A stretch of DNA of 64,000 nucleotides. It comes from SAR86 cluster bacterium SAR86E. Its GTDB lineage: Bacteria; Pseudomonadota; Gammaproteobacteria; Magnimaribacterales; D2472. How positions within the stretch are numbered: the first letter of the stretch is position 1; every line of letters begins with the position of its first letter. The notes under the pieces are model-generated. The model was not told the origin of the DNA, searched no databases, and worked only from the letters and a program-made list of their open reading frames with translations. The translations under genes and the position numbers were made by a program. The stretch covers positions 1 through 64,000 of the forward strand of contig AMWX01000008.1 in assembly GCA_000307935.1 (NCBI GenBank), read 5' to 3'. Shown here piece by piece: positions 10,829 through 22,505 of the stretch.

Positions 10829-11593
10829 ATGAATTCCGTTATTGATTCTTCAGCAAAGATAGATGATTCAGTAAAGATTGGACCCTTTTGTGTGATTGGT
10901 CCAGACGTAGAGATAGGTCCTAATTGCGTTCTTCACTCCCATGTTGTTATAAAAGGACCATCCAAAATTGGCGAAGGAAACATTTTTTATCAATTCTCAA
11001 CTATTGGAGAAGACACTCCCGATAAAAAATATAACAAAGAGAAAACAACTTTAGAAATTGGTAATAATAATATTTTTCGAGAAGGGGTTACTGTTCATCG
11101 AGGAACTGTCCAAGACAAATCTCATACGTTTATAGGCAGCAGTAATCTATTCATGGCATATTCTCATATTGCCCATGATTGCGTGGTTGGGAATAACAAT
11201 ATTTTTGCAAATACTGCCGGGCTTGCAGGCCATGTTGTAGTTGGAAATAATGTTACCCTTGGCGCAGTTACATTAGTGCATCAATTTTGTTCGTTGGGTG
11301 ATTACTCATTCACCGGTCTTAATACTCTTATCACAATGGATGTGCCTGCATTTGTAAAAGTTGCTGCAAATCCCGCTCGTCCAATTGGGCTCAATACTAT
11401 TGGAATGGAGCGCAATAATTTTGATTCCGATACTATAAACTTAATAAAAAAAGCCTATCGAATTATATATAGAAAAGGCTATTCTCTTGAAGACGCCATC
11501 AATCAATTATATTCACTAAATCAAGACAATAACCCAGCTTTAACATCCTTCATAACATCTATAGAGAGATCGGAAAGAGGCCTACTTCGATAG
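10829..11593 (+). CDS. lpxA: UDP-N-acetylglucosamine acyltransferase
   Basis: Hexapeptide repeats, SHIAHDCVVGNN, GLNTIGMERNNF. Confidence 0.97.
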   Translation: MNSVIDSSAKIDDSVKIGPFCVIGPDVEIGPNCVLHSHVVIKGPSKIGEGNIFYQFSTIGEDTPDKKYNKEKTTLEIGNNNIFREGVTVHRGTVQDKSHTFIGSSNLFMAYSHIAHDCVVGNNNIFANTAGLAGHVVVGNNVTLGAVTLVHQFCSLGDYSFTGLNTLITMDVPAFVKVAANPARPIGLNTIGMERNNFDSDTINLIKKAYRIIYRKGYSLEDAINQLYSLNQDNNPALTSFITSIERSERGLLR

Positions 11594-12718
11594 GTGTCAA
11601 AGGAAAATATAAAAATTGGAATTATCGCTGCTGAACATTCTGGTGATAGGCTGGGTGCAAAGCTTATTGATTCTATAAAAGATATATATGAAGTGGAGTT
11701 ATATGGCCTTGGAGGACCGGAAGTAGATTCCAAGAACATTAATTCTTTACCTGAGATAAATTATCAAGATTTACATGTGATGGGTTTAATAGACCCCTTA
11801 TTAAATCTTCCAAAGCTTCTTTCTATTAGAAAAAAACTGTTAAATTTTTTTATAAAAAAAAATATTGATGTTTTTATTGGCGTTGATTCACCTGACTTCA
11901 ATATGTTTTTTCACAAAAAACTTAAAAAACAAGGCATAAAAACTATTCAAGTTGTTAGTCCTTCTGTTTGGGGTTGGAGAGAAAGTCGGATAAAAGCTAT
12001 CAAAGCAAACATTGACTTAACAATGTGCTTATTTAAATTTGAATGTGATTTTTATAATAAAAAAAACATGCAGAGTTTTTTTTTAGGACATCCATTTGCA
12101 CAACTTAAACAAGGTGATCATGATGAATTAATCAATAAGTACAACTTAGAAAAATCTAAAAAATTTGTAAGTATCTTGCCTGGTAGCAGGGTTAGCGAGG
12201 TCTCTCAATTAATGCCTATATATATTGATTCAGCTAAACATCTTTTGCAGCATGATAAAAACCTCTTTTTTTTAATTCCTGCAGCTAACACTAAGTTAGC
12301 ATCAATGATTAAAGGTTTGGAGGGCATCAATCAAATACCTCATCAATTATCAATAGCCTCTGCGCAAGACTTTTTGTCAATATCATCTATTTCAATCGTT
12401 ACTTCTGGCACAGCATCACTTGAGTCTGCTGTTTTGAAATCCATTCCAATTATTTGCTACAAAACAAATAAATTAAATTATGCAATTTTAAGTAGATTGA
12501 TTAAAACCCCGTTTATTGGATTGCCAAATTTACTAATCCAAAAACATATTTTTCCTGAGTTAATTCAAAACAATCTCAGCATTGAAACAATAGCATCAAG
12601 CTTTAATAAAATTGATTTACATCCCGAGTTATATCAATCTCATATTTCTGAAATTAATAATTCTATGACCGGTGAAGGTTTCAAAGCAGCAGCAACTGCA
12701 ATTAAGAATAAATTGTGA
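11594..12718 (+). CDS. lpxB: Lipid-A-disaccharide synthase
   Basis: AAEHSGDRLGAKLI, GVDSPDFN, PSVWGWRESRI, LPGSRVSEV, SGTASLE; GTG start. Confidence 0.97.
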   Translation: MSKENIKIGIIAAEHSGDRLGAKLIDSIKDIYEVELYGLGGPEVDSKNINSLPEINYQDLHVMGLIDPLLNLPKLLSIRKKLLNFFIKKNIDVFIGVDSPDFNMFFHKKLKKQGIKTIQVVSPSVWGWRESRIKAIKANIDLTMCLFKFECDFYNKKNMQSFFLGHPFAQLKQGDHDELINKYNLEKSKKFVSILPGSRVSEVSQLMPIYIDSAKHLLQHDKNLFFLIPAANTKLASMIKGLEGINQIPHQLSIASAQDFLSISSISIVTSGTASLESAVLKSIPIICYKTNKLNYAILSRLIKTPFIGLPNLLIQKHIFPELIQNNLSIETIASSFNKIDLHPELYQSHISEINNSMTGEGFKAAATAIKNKL

Positions 12719-13257
12719 TCATAGCTGGAGTTGATGAGGTTGGAAGAGGATGTTTGGCTGGTCCAGTAACGGCTGCAGCTACCATAATCACTGCTCCAAT
12801 TCAGGGGTTAAAAGATTCAAAAAGAATTTCTGCAGAAAAAAGAAATATTCTTTCTGTAGAAATTAAAGATAAATCAATTTTCAGCTTTGCCAGTGTTTCA
12901 AATTCACAAATTGATGAATTAAATATTCATCAAGCTACGTTGCTGGCTATGGAAAAAGCTATAATGAAATTAACTATACAGCCTGACTTAGTGTATGTAG
13001 ACGGAAAGTTTACTCCCAATATAAGAGTAGACTGCAAAGCAATTATTGGTGGCGATAACTTAATCCCCGAAATTTCAGCCGCCTCAATCATTGCTAAGGT
13101 GTACAGAGATAAATTAATGACACAGCTTGATAAAAAATACCCCCTTTATAATTTTGCAAAAAATAAAGGCTATGGAACTGCGCAGCATTTGAATGCTCTT
13201 AAAGAATTTGGGTATACATCTATTCATAGAAAATCATTCAAGGGAGTTGTTGTTTAA
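12715..13257 (+). CDS. rnhB: Ribonuclease HII
   Basis: IAGVDEVGRGCLAGPV, LKDSKRISAEKR, GYGTAQHL; GTGA overlap with lpxB. Confidence 0.97.
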   Translation: MIIAGVDEVGRGCLAGPVTAAATIITAPIQGLKDSKRISAEKRNILSVEIKDKSIFSFASVSNSQIDELNIHQATLLAMEKAIMKLTIQPDLVYVDGKFTPNIRVDCKAIIGGDNLIPEISAASIIAKVYRDKLMTQLDKKYPLYNFAKNKGYGTAQHLNALKEFGYTSIHRKSFKGVVV

Positions 13258-13258
13258 A

Positions 13259-16200
13259 ATGTCATCTCCATTTATCCATCTTAGAGTTTCGTCTGAGTTT
13301 AGTATTTCAAGAGGGTTGCTAAGAGTTAATGAAATAGTTGAAAATGCCAAAAAATTGGGCATGCCAGCGGTAGCTTTAACAGACCTTAATAACATGTTTG
13401 GCATGGTTAAATTTTTTAAGAAAGCCGAAGCGGAAGGAATTAAGCCGATTGCAGGCACAGTATTCAATTTAAAATCACAGAATGGTGAATTGGGCGAAAT
13501 TCTTTGCCTCGCAAAAAATAATATTGGGTTCAAAGCTTTAATGGGAATTATTTCCAAATCTCAGCTTGAACAAGAGAATAATATTATTTCCGTAACATTT
13601 GATGATCTTAAATCCAGTGCCGGAGATATAGTGGTTTTAGCAGGTGGACCACTTTCTAACATTTTTAATCTTGCTAAAAATAATAAACTACAAGATTTGA
13701 AGACTGAACTTATTTCCTTTAAGAATGTCTTTAAAGAAGATTTTTGTATTGAGCTTCAAAGACTAGGAAAGAACTTTGAAGAAGAATTTATTCAATGTAT
13801 CTTACCTTTAGCTTCTGAGTTATTGATTCCAATTGTTTTATCGAATGATGCAATGTTTTCTCAAAAAGAAGATTTTGATATTCATGAAACAAAAGTTTGC
13901 ATCAATACTGGCAAGACTCTCAATGATTCAAGTCGAGAAAGATTTTACACCCCAGAACAATATTTCAAATCTTCAAAAGATATTTCAGAACTATTTGACG
14001 ACATAGATTCGTCTACATTGATAAGTAATTCACTTGCAATCGCCCAAAAATGTAATGTTTCGTTAACTACAGACCAATACTTTCTTCCAGAGTATCCAGT
14101 TCCAAAAGAGCATGATTTCAACTCTTTTCTCTCTGAACTCTCGAATACCAAACTTACAGCTATGATTGCGAGCTACTCGAGTGATCAGCAAGCAATTTAT
14201 AAAAAACGTCTAGATTATGAATTAACTCAAATTCATGCAACAGGTTTTTCAAGTTATTTTTTAATTGTTGCAGATTTTATTCAATGGTCCAAAGATAACG
14301 ATGTGCCTGTTGGGCCAGGTAGAGGTTCTGGTGCTGGCTCTCTTGTAGCATTTGCACTTGGGATTACTGCATTGGATCCCATTGAACACAATTTACTTTT
14401 TGAGAGATTCATCAATCCTGAGCGGATATCTATGCCAGATTTTGATATAGATTTTTGCATGGATAAAAGAGATATGGTTATAGATTATGTAGGTCAGAAG
14501 TATGGCCAATCTGCTGTATCACAGATTGCAACATTTGGGACTATGGCTGCTAGGGCAGTTGTTAGAGACGTAGCCAGAGCATTGGGAAAGCCTTATGCTT
14601 TGGGAGATCGTATCTCCAAGATGATTCCATTTATTCCTGGCATGACTCTAGAAAAAGCAATTAGCTCTCAGCCAATTTTTAAAAAAATGATTCAAGACGA
14701 GGATGAAGTTTCTGAGATCATTGATTTAGCATATAAACTTGAGGGCATAGCTAGGAATGTTGGCAAACATGCTGGCGGCATAGTTATTGCACCTGGCTCA
14801 ATCGCTGATTTTTGTCCGACCTATTTTGATCCACAGTCAGATTCATTGATGACTCAATTTGATAAAGATGATGTTGAAACAATTGGGCTTGTTAAGTTTG
14901 ATTTTCTTGGTCTCAGAACTCTTACAGTAATTGATAGAGCATTAAAGAGCATCAATGAATATCTTGCAGAAAGTAATAAAGAAAGTTTAGATCTAAGCAC
15001 GCTCTCACTAGATGATCCCAAGGTTTTTGAGTTACTCGGATCTGGAAGAACAACTGCTGTTTTTCAACTTGAATCAACAGGAATGCGAGAATTAATCAGA
15101 AGATTAAAACCCACAAAATTTGAGGAAATAGTTGCTTTGCTTGCACTCTATAGACCTGGCCCTTTGGAGTCAGGCATGCATGATGAATTTGTAGATCGTA
15201 AACATGGCAAAAGTACAGTGACCTTCCCACACGAATTACTTGCGCCCGTATTATCTGAAACATATGGAGTAATCTTATATCAAGAGCAAGTGATGCAAGC
15301 TGCTCAGGTATTGGCTGGCTATTCTTTAGGGCAAGCAGATATTCTGCGCCGAGCAATGGGTAAGAAAAAAATAGAGGAAATGGAACAGCAAAGGCAAATT
15401 TTTGTTGATGGGTGTTCTAAAAATGAAATCAAAAAAGCTACTGCTGAAAAAATATTTGATCTAATTGAAAAATTTGCTGGATATGGATTTAATAAATCGC
15501 ATTCCGCTGCCTATGCAATGCTTTCTTATCAAACAGCATACTTAAAAACATATTTTCCTGAACATTTTATGGCAGCAGTATTATCAACTGAACTGGGTAA
15601 TACAGATAAAATTAACACGCTAATAAATGAATGCAAAGAGATGAATATTAATGTTCTGATACCTGATATTAAAACCAGCAATAAGCATTTTAATGTAAAC
15701 GCTGAGCTAGATATTAAATATGGATTAGGCGCTATCAAAGGTGTGGCAGATTCATTTATAGATCATGTTATTGATGTAAGGAAAGAGCTTTCATTCAAAG
15801 ATTTATTTGATTTAACAAAGAAAGTTAATATCAGATTGGGGGGGAAAAAATCAATTGAGGCGTTAACTAAAGCCGGGGCTTTTGATGGGCTAGCACCTTC
15901 CAGGTCAGTAGCTTTAGCATGCATGGAAGATATGCTAAGAGAGGGTCAAAAAAACAGCGCAAAGATGGCAGGAACTTCTGATTTATTTGCATCAATGGAG
16001 GATACTTTTGATCCATATGAGAAATATATAAATGTAAAAGATTTATCAAAAGAGGATCTGCTTAACCACGAAAAAGATGCATTGGGTTATTATTTCTCTG
16101 GTCATCCAGTGATGGCAATCGAGGGCATGATAAATAATCTAAGATCTCATACAATTAGCGAGATTACAGATGAAATCAGTAGAGTCAAGGTTGTTGGTTT

Positions 16201-16711
16201 GCTTAATTCTTATCGACAAATAAGAGATCGATCCAATAAGCAAGTTGCATTTATTAGTTTTGATGATGGGACTGGTTCTATGGAGGGAATAGTTAGCACG
16301 GAAGTTCTTGAAAAATATCATTTATTATTAAAAACAAATGCAATACTGATTTTTGCTGGCCCTATAGAAATAGATGATTATCGATCCAAGGAGCTGAATC
16401 GAAGAATGTATAAGATGAAGGTTAGCTCTGTATTTTCACTTGAATCTCAAATGAGCCATGGAGATAAATCAATTATGATAGATGCCACTGAACTACCTAA
16501 TGATTCAATTCAATCTAATATGTCTAACTTAAAAAATTTAAATGGAGATTTTTGGAAGCATGGAAATTGTAAGATTCATCTAAAAGTTATGCATAATGAC
16601 TCTGAGGCTATAATAGAACTGGGAAATGAGTTTAAGTTAATGCCTTCAAATAAAAATATTAAATTATTAAAAGATATGTTTGGAGACGAAAAAATAAAAT
16701 TAATTAAATGA
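13259..16711 (+). CDS. dnaE: DNA polymerase III subunit alpha
   Basis: PHP domain start [80 protein letters not shown]; start moved to Met at 13259. Confidence 0.98.
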   Translation: MSSPFIHLRVSSEFSISRGLLRVNEIVENAKKLGMPAVALTDLNNMFGMVKFFKKAEAEGIKPIAGTVFNLKSQNGELGEILCLAKNNIGFKALMGIISKSQLEQENNIISVTFDDLKSSAGDIVVLAGGPLSNIFNLAKNNKLQDLKTELISFKNVFKEDFCIELQRLGKNFEEEFIQCILPLASELLIPIVLSNDAMFSQKEDFDIHETKVCINTGKTLNDSSRERFYTPEQYFKSSKDISELFDDIDSSTLISNSLAIAQKCNVSLTTDQYFLPEYPVPKEHDFNSFLSELSNTKLTAMIASYSSDQQAIYKKRLDYELTQIHATGFSSYFLIVADFIQWSKDNDVPVGPGRGSGAGSLVAFALGITALDPIEHNLLFERFINPERISMPDFDIDFCMDKRDMVIDYVGQKYGQSAVSQIATFGTMAARAVVRDVARALGKPYALGDRISKMIPFIPGMTLEKAISSQPIFKKMIQDEDEVSEIIDLAYKLEGIARNVGKHAGGIVIAPGSIADFCPTYFDPQSDSLMTQFDKDDVETIGLVKFDFLGLRTLTVIDRALKSINEYLAESNKESLDLSTLSLDDPKVFELLGSGRTTAVFQLESTGMRELIRRLKPTKFEEIVALLALYRPGPLESGMHDEFVDRKHGKSTVTFPHELLAPVLSETYGVILYQEQVMQAAQVLAGYSLGQADILRRAMGKKKIEEMEQQRQIFVDGCSKNEIKKATAEKIFDLIEKFAGYGFNKSHSAAYAMLSYQTAYLKTYFPEHFMAAVLSTELGNTDKINTLINECKEMNINVLIPDIKTSNKHFNVNAELDIKYGLGAIKGVADSFIDHVIDVRKELSFKDLFDLTKKVNIRLGGKKSIEALTKAGAFDGLAPSRSVALACMEDMLREGQKNSAKMAGTSDLFASMEDTFDPYEKYINVKDLSKEDLLNHEKDALGYYFSGHPVMAIEGMINNLRSHTISEITDEISRVKVVGLLNSYRQIRDRSNKQVAFISFDDGTGSMEGIVSTEVLEKYHLLLKTNAILIFAGPIEIDDYRSKELNRRMYKMKVSSVFSLESQMSHGDKSIMIDATELPNDSIQSNMSNLKNLNGDFWKHGNCKIHLKVMHNDSEAIIELGNEFKLMPSNKNIKLLKDMFGDEKIKLIK

Positions 16712-17652
16712 GTATTAGCATTCTAGATTTTGAAAAACCTATAGCTGAAATTGCAGAGAAGATAGAAGCTTTGCAATTAGCTGCCGTAGATAATCCTGAG
16801 TTATTGCCCCAAATAGATAAACTAAAAACGGAAAAATTAGCATTAACTAAAAAAGTTTACTCTAAATTGTCTACCTGGGAAAAAGTCCAAGTAGCCCGTC
16901 ATCCTAATAGACCCCACACTCTAGATTTTATAGAGAGAATTTTCGATGAGTTTGAAGAACTGCATGGAGATCGTCAGTTTGCAGATGATGCTTCTTTGGT
17001 TGGAGGGTTAGCAAAATTAGAGGGCGCTCCTGTCATGATTATTGGGCACGAAAAAGGTAGAGATACAGATGAAAAGGTTAAAAGAAATTTTGGTATGCCT
17101 CAGCCAGAAGGGTATAGAAAAGCAAAGAGGTTAATGTTGCTTGCTGAGCAATTTAATATGCCTGTAATTACATTTATCGATACTGCTGGAGCTTACCCAG
17201 GTGTTGAGGGAGAAGAGAGAGGTCAGAGTGAAGCGATTGCAAGGAATCTGGCTGTAATGTCTACTCTGAAAACCAAAATTCTAGTAGTTATAACTGGCGA
17301 AGGGGGGTCCGGAGGGGCTTTAGCTCTTGGCGTTGGTGACCATATCTCTATTTTAGAATATGGAACATATTCTGTTGCCTCTCCGGAGGCATGCGCATCG
17401 ATTGTCTGGCGAGAATCAGCCAAAGCGCCAGAAGCCGCAGAAGCGATGAAAGTTGGTGCTAGCGACTTAAAAAAAATAGGCATTGTGGATGAGATTATTA
17501 CAGAGCCAATTGGGGGTGCTCATCAAGATTACGATAGTATTTCATCTAATATTAAATCATCTCTGTTGACCAATATTGCAGAGTTATCAAAATTTTCTGA
17601 AGAGGATCTATTGAATAGGCGTTATCAGCGTCTGCTTAAAATTGGTTCCTAA
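16708..17652 (+). CDS. accA: Acetyl-CoA carboxylase carboxyltransferase subunit alpha
   Basis: [49 protein letters not shown]. Confidence 0.98.
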   Translation: MSISILDFEKPIAEIAEKIEALQLAAVDNPELLPQIDKLKTEKLALTKKVYSKLSTWEKVQVARHPNRPHTLDFIERIFDEFEELHGDRQFADDASLVGGLAKLEGAPVMIIGHEKGRDTDEKVKRNFGMPQPEGYRKAKRLMLLAEQFNMPVITFIDTAGAYPGVEGEERGQSEAIARNLAVMSTLKTKILVVITGEGGSGGALALGVGDHISILEYGTYSVASPEACASIVWRESAKAPEAAEAMKVGASDLKKIGIVDEIITEPIGGAHQDYDSISSNIKSSLLTNIAELSKFSEEDLLNRRYQRLLKIGS

Positions 17653-17654
17653 TT

Positions 17655-18620
17655 TTGTTTGATTTAAATTCTTTTTTTGATTTAGTTAATCCTAATCATA
17701 ATATCGTTATAGGGTTCAGCGGCGGAGGGGACTCCTCTGCACTTTTGCACTTTTGCCACGAACTTCATCAGCAGGGACTATTGCATGGCAGTCTTTCTGC
17801 AATCCACATAAATCACTCATTACACAAAGATTCAGAAAAATGGGAAGATCACTGTAAAATATTTTGTGAAGAAAGGAACATTGCTTTTCAAAGTTATGCT
17901 GTAGAGGTAGATTCAAAGAAATCAGGTCTTGAATCAGCTGCAAGAAATGCTAGATATGAAATTTTTAAAGAAGTTATTCAATTGAATGATCAATTGTTAA
18001 TGGCTCATCATTCAGATGATGTTGCTGAGACAATCTTATTTAGACTATTTAGAGGTACTGGATTAGACGGTTTGCAAGGACCAATGCAAAAACGTACTTT
18101 GGGAAAGGGCGTAATGTTAAGGCCTTGGCTTCGCTATACTAAGTTCGATCTCAGTGAATACTTGTCTATCAATAATATTAGTTTTATTTCCGATGATTCA
18201 AATTTTGAAGGTCATCAAGATCGTAATTTTATTCGTAATGAAGTTCTAAATATTGTTTCGAGTCGATGGCCTAATGCAAGCACGCAAATTCAAAAGACAA
18301 CTGACTTGGTTTCAAAGCACAAAAAAGCTCATGATTTTTTGCTTGAAAAGCAATTTGGAAAATATATTCATGGATTAAAGTTGCGAAGAGAGTGTTTACT
18401 TGATCTGAAAGAAGAGACCTGTACCGAGGTCATTAGATATTGGATAAAAATGAATAATGTAGCAATGCCAAATAAAAAAATAATTGGTGAAATTTTAAAA
18501 GCATTTATTTACTCTAATCCCAGCTCTAGAACTCAGGTTCAATGGTCAAGAGCAGACAATGATCAAAAGAATGCTTTTTTAACTTTTAGTGATGGTGATT
18601 TGATCTTAAATAAGAAATAA
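17655..18620 (+). CDS. tilS: tRNA(Ile)-lysidine synthetase
   Basis: GFSGGGDSSALLH PP-loop, HHSDDVAETILFRLFRGTGLDGL; downstream of accA. Confidence 0.95.
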   Translation: MFDLNSFFDLVNPNHNIVIGFSGGGDSSALLHFCHELHQQGLLHGSLSAIHINHSLHKDSEKWEDHCKIFCEERNIAFQSYAVEVDSKKSGLESAARNARYEIFKEVIQLNDQLLMAHHSDDVAETILFRLFRGTGLDGLQGPMQKRTLGKGVMLRPWLRYTKFDLSEYLSINNISFISDDSNFEGHQDRNFIRNEVLNIVSSRWPNASTQIQKTTDLVSKHKKAHDFLLEKQFGKYIHGLKLRRECLLDLKEETCTEVIRYWIKMNNVAMPNKKIIGEILKAFIYSNPSSRTQVQWSRADNDQKNAFLTFSDGDLILNKK

Positions 18621-18641
18621 TCAGTAAATTCGGAGACAAAT

Positions 18642-19415
18642 ATGACGTATGAAACGATCAGCCTTGATATTGAAGATAAGGTAGCAACTATAACAATTAC
18701 TCGTCCAAAAATGATGAATGCATTTAATGAGCAGCTTATTTGGGATATGGGAGATGCAACCGAAAAGGTAAGAAATGATTCGCAAATCAGAGTATTAGTT
18801 ATTACAGGTGAAGGAAGAGGTTTTTCTGCCGGAGCTGACTTAACTGAAAGAGATGCTTCTTGGTCAGATACTAAAGATGCATTGCTGCGCGGATATCACC
18901 CCTTTTTAAAGAATATTATTGAAATGCCAAAACCAGTTATAGGCTCGATTAATGGTGCCGCTGCTGGTATTGGAGCCGCATTAGCCATGGCCTGCGATCT
19001 AAGAATTATGGCTAAAGATGCTTATATTATGTCTGTATTCAGTAATATCGCTTTGGTGCCTGACGGCGGCCTTAGCTTCCTCTTAACCAGAGCTATTGGC
19101 TATGCGCGAGCATTAGAATATGCTATTGAAGCAAAGAAAATATCTTCAACTGATTGTTTGACTATGGGCATTGCTAATAAAGTTGTGGAATTAGATGAGT
19201 TAACATCCGAAACAAAAAAATGGGCAGAGCATTTATCTAAACGATCTCCTCAAGCTTTATCACTGACAAAAAAATTGATGAATGATGCGCTAACTAAAAC
19301 ATATGATGAAACCTTTAAAGCAGAGGCAGAGGCACAAAATAATATTTTTGGATCTCCAGAAAATATGGAAGGAGTTACAGCGTTTCTAGAAAAGCGTGAC
19401 CCTGATTTTAAGTAA
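18642..19415 (+). CDS. Enoyl-CoA hydratase/isomerase family protein
   Basis: Crotonase signature: GEGRGFSAGADL, INGAAAGIGAALAMACDLRI. Confidence 0.95.
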   Translation: MTYETISLDIEDKVATITITRPKMMNAFNEQLIWDMGDATEKVRNDSQIRVLVITGEGRGFSAGADLTERDASWSDTKDALLRGYHPFLKNIIEMPKPVIGSINGAAAGIGAALAMACDLRIMAKDAYIMSVFSNIALVPDGGLSFLLTRAIGYARALEYAIEAKKISSTDCLTMGIANKVVELDELTSETKKWAEHLSKRSPQALSLTKKLMNDALTKTYDETFKAEAEAQNNIFGSPENMEGVTAFLEKRDPDFK

Positions 19416-21078
19416 TTAGTTTATTTAGTCCTGCTACAATGGCTTGAAAAGAGGCTTTCACAGTATTGCCATCAATGCCAGCTCCCCACTCATTTTTACC
19501 TTCAAGAGTTAATTCAATAAATGCAGCAGCTTTTGCGTCAGCACCCGAGGTAACTGAATGTTGGTGGTAATCAGACACAGTAATTGAGGTTGCAAAATGA
19601 TTGTTGACCGCAGATACAAAAGCTTCAATAGGACCCCCACCAATACCTGAAAGATTAACTTCATCTTTCTTATCTTTTAATGTAATTTCCACTTTATCTG
19701 AAGTAATTCCAGAGGAATCCTCTGTTGAGGAAAGAGCATAATTAATTAATTCGAGTTTTCCTGTAAAACTAATATAGTTTTTTTCAAATACCTTCCATAT
19801 ATCTCTGGACATGACCTCTTTACCAGTTTCATCTGCAACCTTTTGAACTTTTTCACTCAGATTAATTTGCAGCCTTCGTGGAAGTGATACCCCATGATCT
19901 TTTTCAAGAATAAATGCTATTCCACCTTTGCCTGACTGTGAATTGATTCTTACAACTGCCTCATAGGATCTTCCAAGATCGGCTGGATCAATTGGTAAAT
20001 AAGGGACCTCCCATTCTGGCTTATTAGATTTTTCGAGGGCGTTTAAGCCTTTTTTGATTGCATCTTGATGAGATCCAGAAAAAGCTGTAAACACAAGATC
20101 TCCTGCATAAGGGTGCCTTGGGTGAACCGGAAGCTGATTACAATACTCAACCTCTCTTATGACCGCGTTAATATCTGAGAAATTAAGTTCTGGATCTATT
20201 CCTTGAGTGAGTAGATTGAGAGCAATTGTTACTATGTCAACGTTACCGGTTCTCTCACCATTCCCAAATAAAGTGCCTTCAACCCTATCAGCACCAGCCA
20301 TGAGACCAAACTCAGAGGCTGCAACTGCCGTTCCACGATCATTATGAGGATGCAATGAGAGACAAATATTCTCACGATTTTTTAAGTTTTCATTCATCCA
20401 CTCTATCTGATCACCGTAGATATTTGGCGTCGCCATCTCCACAGTTGCGGGAAGATTGATGATGATTTGTTCAGATGAAACATCTTTGAGGATATCTACC
20501 ACAGCATCACAAACCTCTGCAGCATAATCAAGTTCAGTGCCAGTAAAACTTTCCGGAGAGTATTCAAAAGACCATTTTGTTTCGGCATTAGCCAATGCTA
20601 GTTTTTTAACCAGCAACGCCCCATCTGTTGCTATTTTTTTTATACCTTCTTTGTCTTGATCAAAGACCACCTTTCTCTGCAGGGTAGAAGTTGAGTTATA
20701 AAAATGAACAATAGCTTGAGAGGCACCATTAAGAGACTCAAAAGTCCTTTCAATTATATGATCGCGAGACTGTGTAAGAACTTGTATTGTGACATCTGAA
20801 GGAATCTGTTTTTCCTCTATCAACCATCTCACAAATTCAAAATCTGTTTCAGAGGCTGCAGGAAATCCCACTTCGATTTCTTTAAACCCGAGATCACATA
20901 GAAGTTTAAACATTCGTTTTTTTCTTTCATGACCCATGGGTTCAATCAGGGCTTGATTTCCATCGCGCAGATCAACAGAGCACCACCTGGGCGCTGCTTG
21001 AATAACTTTGTTTGGCCAATTTCTTCCCTGCAAAGGAATCGGCTCAAAAGGTTTGTATTTTTTTATTAAATCTTTCAT
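19408..21078 (-). CDS. leuA: 2-isopropylmalate synthase (long LeuA type)
   Basis: APRWCSVDLRDGNQALIEPMG, SLHPHNDRGTAVAASE, GNGERTGNVD, C-terminal LeuA dimer domain. Confidence 0.96.
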   Translation of the reverse strand: MKDLIKKYKPFEPIPLQGRNWPNKVIQAAPRWCSVDLRDGNQALIEPMGHERKKRMFKLLCDLGFKEIEVGFPAASETDFEFVRWLIEEKQIPSDVTIQVLTQSRDHIIERTFESLNGASQAIVHFYNSTSTLQRKVVFDQDKEGIKKIATDGALLVKKLALANAETKWSFEYSPESFTGTELDYAAEVCDAVVDILKDVSSEQIIINLPATVEMATPNIYGDQIEWMNENLKNRENICLSLHPHNDRGTAVAASEFGLMAGADRVEGTLFGNGERTGNVDIVTIALNLLTQGIDPELNFSDINAVIREVEYCNQLPVHPRHPYAGDLVFTAFSGSHQDAIKKGLNALEKSNKPEWEVPYLPIDPADLGRSYEAVVRINSQSGKGGIAFILEKDHGVSLPRRLQINLSEKVQKVADETGKEVMSRDIWKVFEKNYISFTGKLELINYALSSTEDSSGITSDKVEITLKDKKDEVNLSGIGGGPIEAFVSAVNNHFATSITVSDYHQHSVTSGADAKAAAFIELTLEGKNEWGAGIDGNTVKASFQAIVAGLNKLIT

Positions 21079-21526
21079 GATTGCTCTTGTGACGCTATCA
21101 AATAAATCTCAGTATATTCTTTCTAAAATTGGTATCCCTCTATTTGAGGATGCAAAAAATCCTTCTATAAATGATGAAATTAACATCTACTTCTTTCAAA
21201 AGGACAATATTCTAACATTACATGCTAATTCTGTAGATGAATACCCTGAAAAAGAGATAAAGTTACTTGAAGCTATTATTGGAGCAATTCGTGGCCCTAG
21301 CAAGCCAGCCTCTCAAGGGGTTGTAACTGCTTCCTCACAAGAACCCTTTGATCAAAATGATTTTAAAGAATCTTCTGATCTTAAGGCTACATTAGCATTT
21401 TGTGAGTTAGAGAACTTGTTTGACGGGCTGGACTTAATTGTTTCACCGACCCTAAAGGAAATGCTATCAAATCCAGACCTAAAGAGGGAGCTTTGGAGCA
21501 AACTCAAGCCTTTGAAATCAACATAA
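21077..21526 (+). CDS. holD: DNA polymerase III psi subunit (HolD-like)
   Basis: Directly upstream of rimI as in other gammaproteobacteria; C-terminal SPTLKEMLSNPDLKRELW resembles my recollection of E. coli HolD SPALTDLRANPTARAALW. Start moved from 21008 to the Met at 21077. Confidence 0.6.
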   Translation: MIALVTLSNKSQYILSKIGIPLFEDAKNPSINDEINIYFFQKDNILTLHANSVDEYPEKEIKLLEAIIGAIRGPSKPASQGVVTASSQEPFDQNDFKESSDLKATLAFCELENLFDGLDLIVSPTLKEMLSNPDLKRELWSKLKPLKST

Positions 21527-21967
21527 ATGAGTGCTTTGATTAGGCCTGCCAGCATAGATGATGTTTCAGCTATTGTAGAAATAGAAAATAAGACGAATCA
21601 AATGCCGTGGTCAAAAGCACAATTTCTATCCTCAATGGAAGTTGGCCATTATTCAGCAGTTATGCATAAAGAGGATAATATTTTAGGATTCGCTATCTAT
21701 TCCCCAATAATTCCTGAATCACATTTATTAAACATTGCTATTGATCCAGCTCATCAAGGCAAAGGTCTTGGAGATAAACTGCTACAACAAATTATTCTTC
21801 AAAATAAAACAATTGGAGTGAAGATGATTTCCCTTGAGGTGAGAGTTTCTAATTTGCCAGCAATAAATTTATATGAAAAAAGAGGATTTCATAAAGATGC
21901 CATTCGACCAAATTATTATAGCGGCTCTCCAAAAGAGGATGCTCTGCTAATGAGTTTAAAGATTTAG
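21527..21967 (+). CDS. rimI: Ribosomal protein alanine acetyltransferase RimI-like GNAT
   Basis: IRPASIDDVSAIVEIE, LLNIAIDPAHQGKGLGDKLL, LEVRVSNLPAINLYEKRGF. Confidence 0.92.
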   Translation: MSALIRPASIDDVSAIVEIENKTNQMPWSKAQFLSSMEVGHYSAVMHKEDNILGFAIYSPIIPESHLLNIAIDPAHQGKGLGDKLLQQIILQNKTIGVKMISLEVRVSNLPAINLYEKRGFHKDAIRPNYYSGSPKEDALLMSLKI

Positions 21968-21968
21968 G

Positions 21969-22448
21969 TTAGAGAATTTTTTGTAACTCGGATTCAATTG
22001 CTGACTCCCCATCTTTGGGAGCAAATCTTTTAACAACTTTACCGTCTTTGTTAACAAGAAACTTAGTAAAATTCCATTTGACTGCCTCTGTGCCGAGAAT
22101 TCCAGGAGACTCATGCTTGAGATATTTAAATAAAGGGCTGGCATTTGAACCATTAACCTCAATTTTATCAAACATTTTGAATGAGACATTGAATGTAAGA
22201 TCGCAGAATGATTGAATCTCTTCATTGGTTCCAGCTTCTTGGGCACCAAATTGATTGCACGGAAAGCCCAGCACCTCCAATCCTTGATCTCTATATTTTT
22301 CATAGAGACTTTGCAGGTCTTTGTATTGAGGAGTAAACCCACATTTACTAGCTACATTCACAATTAATAGTGTTTTTCCTTGATAGTTACTTAAATCCAC
22401 TGAATTTAATTCAATGTCTTTAACGCTAATGTTGTATAACTCACTCAT
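21969..22448 (-). CDS. Glutathione peroxidase family protein
   Basis: GKTLLIVNVASKCGFTPQYKDLQ, LGFPCNQFGAQE, KWNFTKFLV; Cys in place of Sec. Confidence 0.95.
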   Translation of the reverse strand: MSELYNISVKDIELNSVDLSNYQGKTLLIVNVASKCGFTPQYKDLQSLYEKYRDQGLEVLGFPCNQFGAQEAGTNEEIQSFCDLTFNVSFKMFDKIEVNGSNASPLFKYLKHESPGILGTEAVKWNFTKFLVNKDGKVVKRFAPKDGESAIESELQKIL

Positions 22449-22505
22449 GCAGAACTCCTAATTTTGAATTTAGATTATACAGAATAAAACAAATATAATC
22501 ATCGG

